A stretch of 34,085 nt of DNA from DASVEE01 sp036399695. Its GTDB lineage: Bacteria; Acidobacteriota; Thermoanaerobaculia; Gp7-AA8. Of the stretch, positions 22,216 to 34,085 are shown in pieces. Each line of letters begins with the position of its first letter. Position 1 is the first letter of the stretch. The notes under the pieces are model-generated. The model did no database searches and was not told the DNA's origin. It worked only from the letters and a program-made list of their open reading frames with translations. Both the position numbers and the translations under genes were made by a program. The stretch covers positions 1-34,085 of the forward strand of contig DASWMP010000088.1 of the NCBI GenBank assembly GCA_036399695.1. Direction: 5' to 3'.

Positions 22216-22641
22216 ATGGCTAAGAAAGTTACTGGTTACATCAAGCTCCAGATCCCCGCCGGCGCCGCGACGCCTGCGCCCCCCGTCGGCCCCGCTCTCG
22301 GCCAGCACGGCGTGAACATCATGGAGTTCTGCAAGACGTTCAACGCGCGTACGCAGAAGGATTCGGGACTCATCATCCCGGTCGTGATCACGGTCTTCTC
22401 GGACCGCACGTTCACCTTCATCACCAAGACCCCTCCGGCTGCCATCCTGCTGCTCCGTGCAGCCGGCATCCCGAAGGGCTCGGGTGTGCCGAACAAGAAC
22501 AAGCTCGGCAAAGTGACGCACCAGCAGGTCGAGGACATCGCCAAGCTCAAGATGCCCGACCTCAACGCGGCCTCGCTCGAGGCGGCGGTCCGTACCATCG
22601 AGGGCACTGCCCGCTCGATGGGCATGGAAGTCGGCGAGTAA
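22216..22641 (+). CDS. rplK: Ribosomal protein L11 (uL11)
   Basis: 141 aa. KLQIPAGAATPAPPVGPALG at the start, the MEFCKTFNART segment and the C-terminal rRNA-binding half (KMPDLNAASLEAAVRTIEGT) are typical. Part of the GTPase-associated centre. AGGAAAT lies before the ATG. Confidence 0.98.
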   Translation: MAKKVTGYIKLQIPAGAATPAPPVGPALGQHGVNIMEFCKTFNARTQKDSGLIIPVVITVFSDRTFTFITKTPPAAILLLRAAGIPKGSGVPNKNKLGKVTHQQVEDIAKLKMPDLNAASLEAAVRTIEGTARSMGMEVGE

Positions 22642-22645
22642 TCAA

Positions 22646-22730
22646 GAATTGAGGATTGAGGATTGAGAATTGAGGAAGTGGGGACGGCTGCAGCGAGCCA
22701 CCCTCAATCCTCAATCCTCAATTCTCAATC
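22646..22730. repeat. Tandem-unit hairpin element (GATTGAG family)
   Basis: Left arm 22646-22667 is perfectly complementary over 22 bp to 22703-22724; the flanking units (GATTGAGG, CCTCAATC) extend it. Units are 7-mers (GATTGAG with GAATTGAG variants). It lies in the rplK-rplA spacer, 89 nt before rplA. Confidence 0.93.
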
Positions 22731-22818
22731 TGCAATCAGGCGCGGCAGCGCGTGGCTGCTGCAACCAACAACGTAGGAGGTGGCTCGCCAGAGCTGCCGT
22801 CTGCACTACGGAGGTGAA

Positions 22819-23520
22819 ATGGCCAAACACGGCAAGAAGTATCGTGCTGCAGCCGGGAAGGTCGAGCAGCGGCCGTATCAGTTGGAGGAGGCGTTCGGTC
22901 TGTTGAAGCAGATCGCGTTCGCCAAGTTCAATGAAACGGTCGAGCTCTCGATGCTCCTCGGCGTCGATCCCAAGCATGCCGACCAGATGGTCCGTGGCAC
23001 GACCCTGCTCCCTCACGGGACGGGTCAGACCAAGCGTGTGCTCGTGATTGCTCAGGGCGAGAAACAGAAGGAAGCGCAGGATGCAGGCGCCGACTTCGTG
23101 GGTGGCGACGATGTGGTCGAGCGGATCCAGGGTGGCTGGACCGATTTCGACGCCGTCATCGCCACGCCGGACATGATGCGTTCCGTCGGTAAGCTCGGTA
23201 AGGTCCTCGGCCCTCGCGGCCTGATGCCCAACCCGAAGACCGGCACCGTCACGTTCGACGTCGCCAAGGCAATCCAGGAGATCAAGGCCGGTAAGGTGGA
23301 GTTCCGCGTCGACAAGACCGCGATCATCCACGTTCCGGTCGGAAAGATCTCCTTTTCCGCCGACCAGCTCCGCGACAACGCCTCGGCGATCATCAACGCC
23401 GTGCGCAAAGCGAAGCCGCCGGCAGCCAAAGGCAAATACGTCCGCTCGATCTACGTCTCTTCGACCATGAGCCCGTCGCTTCAAATCGACTCGGCCGTGG
23501 GCGAGACGAAAGCGGAGTAA
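22819..23520 (+). CDS. rplA: Ribosomal protein L1 (uL1)
   Basis: 233 aa. AFAKFNETVELSMLLGVDPK, then TDFDAVIATPDMMR and GPRGLMPNPKTGTV are the L1 signatures. GGAGGTGAA before the ATG at 22819 decides this start over the GTG at 22780. L1 binds the stalk base and in other bacteria represses its own operon; no such site was identified here. Confidence 0.97.
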   Translation: MAKHGKKYRAAAGKVEQRPYQLEEAFGLLKQIAFAKFNETVELSMLLGVDPKHADQMVRGTTLLPHGTGQTKRVLVIAQGEKQKEAQDAGADFVGGDDVVERIQGGWTDFDAVIATPDMMRSVGKLGKVLGPRGLMPNPKTGTVTFDVAKAIQEIKAGKVEFRVDKTAIIHVPVGKISFSADQLRDNASAIINAVRKAKPPAAKGKYVRSIYVSSTMSPSLQIDSAVGETKAE

Positions 23521-23529
23521 GGAGACAGC

Positions 23530-24117
23530 ATGAAGAATCGCGAACAGAAAGCACAAGCGATCTCCGACTTCTCCGAAGGCATCGGTCAGGCGACCAATGC
23601 ATTCCTGATCTCGTTCAAGGGCATCACCGTTCCCCAGGTCACCGAGCTGCGCAAGCAGGTCCGTGAGTCGGGTTCGGAGTACGTGGTCATCAAGAACACG
23701 CTCGCCCTCATCGCGGTCAAGGACTCCCCGCTCGTCGAGCTCCGTGACCACTTCACGGGCGAGACCGCGGTGGCGTACAACCGCACCGACGCCGTGGCTC
23801 TCGCCAAGGCGCTGACGAAGTTCGCCAAAGACGTTCCGGCCGTGCAGTTCAAGGGCGCCTTGCTCTCCGGTCAGATCGTTCCGGCGAACCAGATCCAGGC
23901 TATCGCCAACCTTCCTTCGCGCGAGGAGCTGCTCTCGAAGCTGCTCTACCTGATGCAGCACCCCATCCGCGGCCTTGCCGTCGTGCTCAACGGCACGATC
24001 CGCAACATCGCGGTGGTGCTCGATCAGATCGCCAAGCAGAAGGGCGGCGGCGCTGCTGCCGAAGGCGCTGACACCGAAGCCGCTGCCGCTGGTGCCGAAG
24101 CAGAGACCACCGCTTAA
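23530..24117 (+). CDS. rplJ: Ribosomal protein L10 (uL10)
   Basis: 195 aa. It opens with KNREQKAQAISDFSEGI, has FKGITVPQVTELRKQVRESG, KNTLALIA and an ALLSGQIVPANQI segment. The C-terminal helix that holds L7/L12 dimers is followed by an Ala/Glu/Gly-rich tail of about 25 residues. AAGGAGA precedes the ATG. Confidence 0.97.
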   Translation: MKNREQKAQAISDFSEGIGQATNAFLISFKGITVPQVTELRKQVRESGSEYVVIKNTLALIAVKDSPLVELRDHFTGETAVAYNRTDAVALAKALTKFAKDVPAVQFKGALLSGQIVPANQIQAIANLPSREELLSKLLYLMQHPIRGLAVVLNGTIRNIAVVLDQIAKQKGGGAAAEGADTEAAAAGAEAETTA

Positions 24118-24185
24118 TTCGAAATTGACGCGGGCGCACGACGCTGCTCGCTGGGATTCAACGTTTAGAACTTTTGGAGGCTGAA

Positions 24186-24569
24186 ATGGCTATTTCGACT
24201 GAAGATTTCGTGAAGCAGATTGAAGGCATGTCGGTTCTCGACCTCGCCAACCTCGTCAAGGCGCTCGAAGACCGCTTTGGTGTTTCGGCTGCCGCCGCTG
24301 CCGCTGCCCCGGCCGCCTCTGCCGGCCCGGCTGCTGCCGCCGCCCCGGTTGAAGAGCAGACCGAGTTCACCGTCGTCCTCACGGACGCCGGCGACAAGAA
24401 GATCAACGTCATCAAGGCTGTCCGCGAGGTTACCTCGCTCGGCCTGAAGGAAGCGAAGGACCTGGTCGAGGGCGCGCCCCAGACGATCAAGGAAGGCGTT
24501 TCCAAGGACGAGGCAGCCAAGATCAAGAAGGCGTTCGAAGACGCTGGCGCCAAAGTCACCGTCAAGTAA
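24186..24569 (+). CDS. rplL: Ribosomal protein L7/L12 (bL12)
   Basis: 127 aa. Dimerisation helices (1-33), an Ala/Pro hinge (about 38-56) and the factor-binding C-terminal domain (INVIKAVREVTSLGLKEAKD) are all present. GGAGG before ATG 24186 decides the start. Confidence 0.98.
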   Translation: MAISTEDFVKQIEGMSVLDLANLVKALEDRFGVSAAAAAAAPAASAGPAAAAAPVEEQTEFTVVLTDAGDKKINVIKAVREVTSLGLKEAKDLVEGAPQTIKEGVSKDEAAKIKKAFEDAGAKVTVK

Positions 24570-24589
24570 GACCCCTGCTGCACGATTAT

Positions 24590-24628
24590 TCCGGGCGGGG
24601 AACACCCTCGCCCGGATTTGCCTTTTGT
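24590..24628 (+). terminator. Partial terminator / attenuator between rplL and rpoB
   Basis: TCCGGGCG (24590-24597) pairs with CGCCCGGA (24609-24616), then TTTGCCTTTTGT. The tail is imperfect, so partial read-through is likely; an attenuator between rplL and rpoB is known in E. coli. Confidence 0.65.
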
Positions 24629-24644
24629 AAAGTAGTTGAAGTTA

Positions 24645-24716
24645 GAACGCAGAACGCAGAGTGAAGAACTGAGAAGGCATTCGAGGTTCTGAATTCTGCG
24701 TTCTGCGCTCTGCATT
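24645..24716. repeat. Tandem-unit hairpin element (GAACGCA family)
   Basis: GCAGAACGCAGA (24649-24660) pairs perfectly with TCTGCGTTCTGC (24695-24706); further GAAGAACTGA and TGCGCTCTGC units flank it. Same family as 22124-22204. It follows the attenuator and precedes rpoB by about 130 nt. Confidence 0.88.
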
Positions 24717-24848
24717 TGAAGTCCAGCGGAGTCGGAAAGGGGGGGAGCGGCCCTTTCCACATGGCTCCAAACCCCGCAATCAGTCTTCTGCGTTGCCTGC
24801 AGAAGGCCCTGCCTGACGTAGCCACACCACAATTCAATAGGAGCACGA

Positions 24849-29135
<4,287 letters not shown>

Positions 29136-29139
29136 CGCG

Positions 29140-29328
29140 ATGGGACGCAGAGTCACGAGCCTCACGCGTATGCCGAATCCCTCATGCCGTGCCTGTCACG
29201 GCATGGGGGCCATCCGCATGACCGTGCACTTCTACACGGGCGACCACGAGTGGGAAACGCCCTGCTGGGAGTGCTACGGGAGTGACGTCAAACTGCAGTT
29301 CCCGCATCCGGCACAGACCGACAACTAA
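29140..29328 (+). CDS. Small zinc-finger protein between rpoB and rpoC
   Basis: 62 aa. Two cysteine pairs, C16-x2-C19 (CRACHGMG) and C42-x2-C45 (CWECYGSD), resemble half of a DnaJ-type CxxCxGxG zinc centre; a single zinc ion is likely. Aromatic, His- and Asp-rich between them. The ATG lies just after the rpoB stop, and AAGGAG in the rpoB end (29126-29131) is a good SD for it, so it should be co-translated with rpoB. rpoC follows 35 bp later. Not recognised as a known subunit; association with RNA polymerase is a guess from position. Confidence 0.7.
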   Translation: MGRRVTSLTRMPNPSCRACHGMGAIRMTVHFYTGDHEWETPCWECYGSDVKLQFPHPAQTDN

Positions 29329-29363
29329 GCGACACATACCGCCAACCAACACGGAGGCGCAAA

Positions 29364-33593
<4,230 letters not shown>

Positions 33594-33619
33594 GTCACGT
33601 TTCTCTGATGTTCAACCCC

Positions 33620-33650
33620 AAGGGCCGGCGCTAACGCGCCGGCCCTTTTT
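33620..33650 (+). terminator. Rho-independent terminator after rpoC
   Basis: AAGGGCCGGCGC (33620-33631), loop TAAC, GCGCCGGCCCTT (33636-33647), then T run: a 12-bp perfect stem. Confidence 0.93.
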
Positions 33651-33726
33651 CGTTGCCCCTTCTGCTTTCTGCTAAGCAGAACGCTTTCATAAGACCAGCG
33701 GTCCCGTGACGCGGAGAGGCAATCTC

Positions 33727-33796
33727 GGAGTGCGGTGGCGGAGGAGGCGGCCTTTTGCCTCCGTAGCTACCGCACTAGTACACGTGTAGCAGAGCG
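33727..33796. repeat. Dispersed hairpin element, copy 2 (inverted relative to copy 1)
   Basis: Starts GGAGTGCGGTGGCG and ends TACACGTGTAGCAGAGCG (33779-33796), the exact complements of the two ends of copy 1 (1-48). The middle differs: an outer stem AGTGCGGT/ACCGCACT and an inner GGAGGC/GCCTCC. So ends are conserved and core varies. Lies between rpoC and the toxin-antitoxin pair. Confidence 0.85.
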
Positions 33797-33803
33797 ACAG
33801 CGG

Positions 33804-33809
33804 TAGAAT
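33804..33809 (+). promoter_or_regulatory. Possible -10 box of a leaderless antitoxin gene
   Basis: TAGAAT, 7 nt before the ATG at 33817, with no SD. The -35 region would fall inside the dispersed element's end. Confidence 0.45.
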
Positions 33810-33816
33810 CTTCACG

Positions 33817-34005
33817 ATGGAAACCGCGAAGGACCAGGTTCAGCAGATTCTCGATCAACTGCCGCAGGACGCGTCCCTCGAGGACATCCAGTACCACATC
33901 TACGTGCGGCAGAAGATCGAGCAAGGTCTCGAGGACGCTGAAGGCGGTCGTATCGTGAGTCATGCCGAGGTGCAGCAACGGCTGGCGAAATGGCTTACGA
34001 AGTAG
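33817..34005 (+). CDS. Antitoxin of a RelE/ParE-type toxin-antitoxin pair
   Basis: 62 aa. LDQLPQDASLEDIQYHIYVR and the KIEQGLEDAEGGRIVSHAEV to RLAKWL end match the small helical antitoxins found with RelE/ParE toxins; the C-terminus would wrap the toxin. Such proteins usually repress their own operon as well. Its stop lies 16 bp inside the toxin start at 33990. Confidence 0.85.
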   Translation: METAKDQVQQILDQLPQDASLEDIQYHIYVRQKIEQGLEDAEGGRIVSHAEVQQRLAKWLTK

Positions 34006-34085
34006 CGTGGACAGAATCTGCCGTCGCAAGTCTCGTCGACGCGATTGAATACATATCGCGAGATTCTCCTAGCTACGCTGCGGCA
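33990..34085 (+). CDS. RelE/ParE family toxin, N-terminal part (cut by window end)
   Basis: Only 32 codons are present, starting MAYEVAWTESAVASLVDAIE and continuing YISRDSPSYAAA, the N-terminal strand and helix pair of the RelE/ParE fold. It overlaps the antitoxin gene by 16 bp. Whether the toxin cleaves mRNA (RelE) or poisons gyrase (ParE) cannot be told without the rest; the sequence looks more like ParE. Confidence 0.8.
   Translation, partial: MAYEVAWTESAVASLVDAIEYISRDSPSYAAA

Noticed and set aside
22780..22818. Longer L1 starting at GTG 22780 behind AGGAGG
   Set aside because: The GTG overlaps the SD-like sequence itself; ATG 22819 has a properly spaced GGAGGTGAA and the family N-terminus.
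33658..33690. TTCTGCTTTCTGC and GCAGAACG after the rpoC terminator, resembling the GAACGCA family
   Set aside because: Too short and too poorly paired to call an element; at most a remnant.

Overview
The window is about 34 kb of GC-rich bacterial chromosome, most of it core genes. Gene content, codon use, the SigR/RsrA-like pair and the style of the RNA polymerase genes fit a soil-type bacterium, possibly an Acidobacteriota member. That placement is inference; no rRNA gene is present to test it.

Layout. 1-2787: a minus-strand zinc-ribbon protein with a long disordered tail, then a plus-strand cluster (78-aa protein, QueD-like protein, DUF1802 protein, membrane-anchored J-domain protein). 3121-4561: an ECF sigma factor of SigR type and a small anti-sigma factor with the RsrA Cys/His spacing; a perfect GGGAAT-N18-GTT promoter match lies upstream of the sigma gene. 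4572-9101: an ITPase closer to eukaryotic ITPA than to RdgB, a 60-aa protein, an alpha/beta hydrolase, two paralogous Thr/Ser/Asp-rich lipoproteins, and the folD-coaE pair on the minus strand. 9519-18455: rplM-rpsI, rpsB-tsf, a two-gene secreted cassette with a metalloprotease, pyrH-frr-ispD-ispF and gltX. 18452-20236: pyrD and rlmB. 20360-33593: tRNA Thr-Tyr-Gly-Thr, rpmG, tRNA-Trp, secE-nusG-rplK-rplA-rplJ-rplL-rpoB, a tiny zinc-finger gene, rpoC. The end holds a ParD/RelB-like antitoxin and the start of its toxin.

Most striking features. (1) Many spacers, even inside the ribosomal and RNA polymerase operons, carry long hairpins whose arms are tandem 7-mers or 9-mers. At least six sequence families occur at about a dozen sites, with very different sequences but the same architecture. 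(2) RpoB carries a cysteine-rich insertion near residues 81-141 whose first half has exactly the cysteine spacing and several flanking residues of the RpoC zinc-binding domain. (3) A 62-aa protein with two CxxC motifs sits between rpoB and rpoC. (4) A second dispersed element occurs at both window ends in opposite orientation with identical termini. (5) Several genes start 6-7 nt after a TANNNT box, which suggests leaderless transcripts.

Functionally the window is the translation and transcription core (ribosomal proteins, EF-Ts, NusG, SecE, RNA polymerase, tRNAs, GluRS, a 23S rRNA methyltransferase) with nucleotide, isoprenoid, folate and CoA genes. A thiol-stress-type sigma/anti-sigma pair and a few exported proteins of unknown role accompany it.
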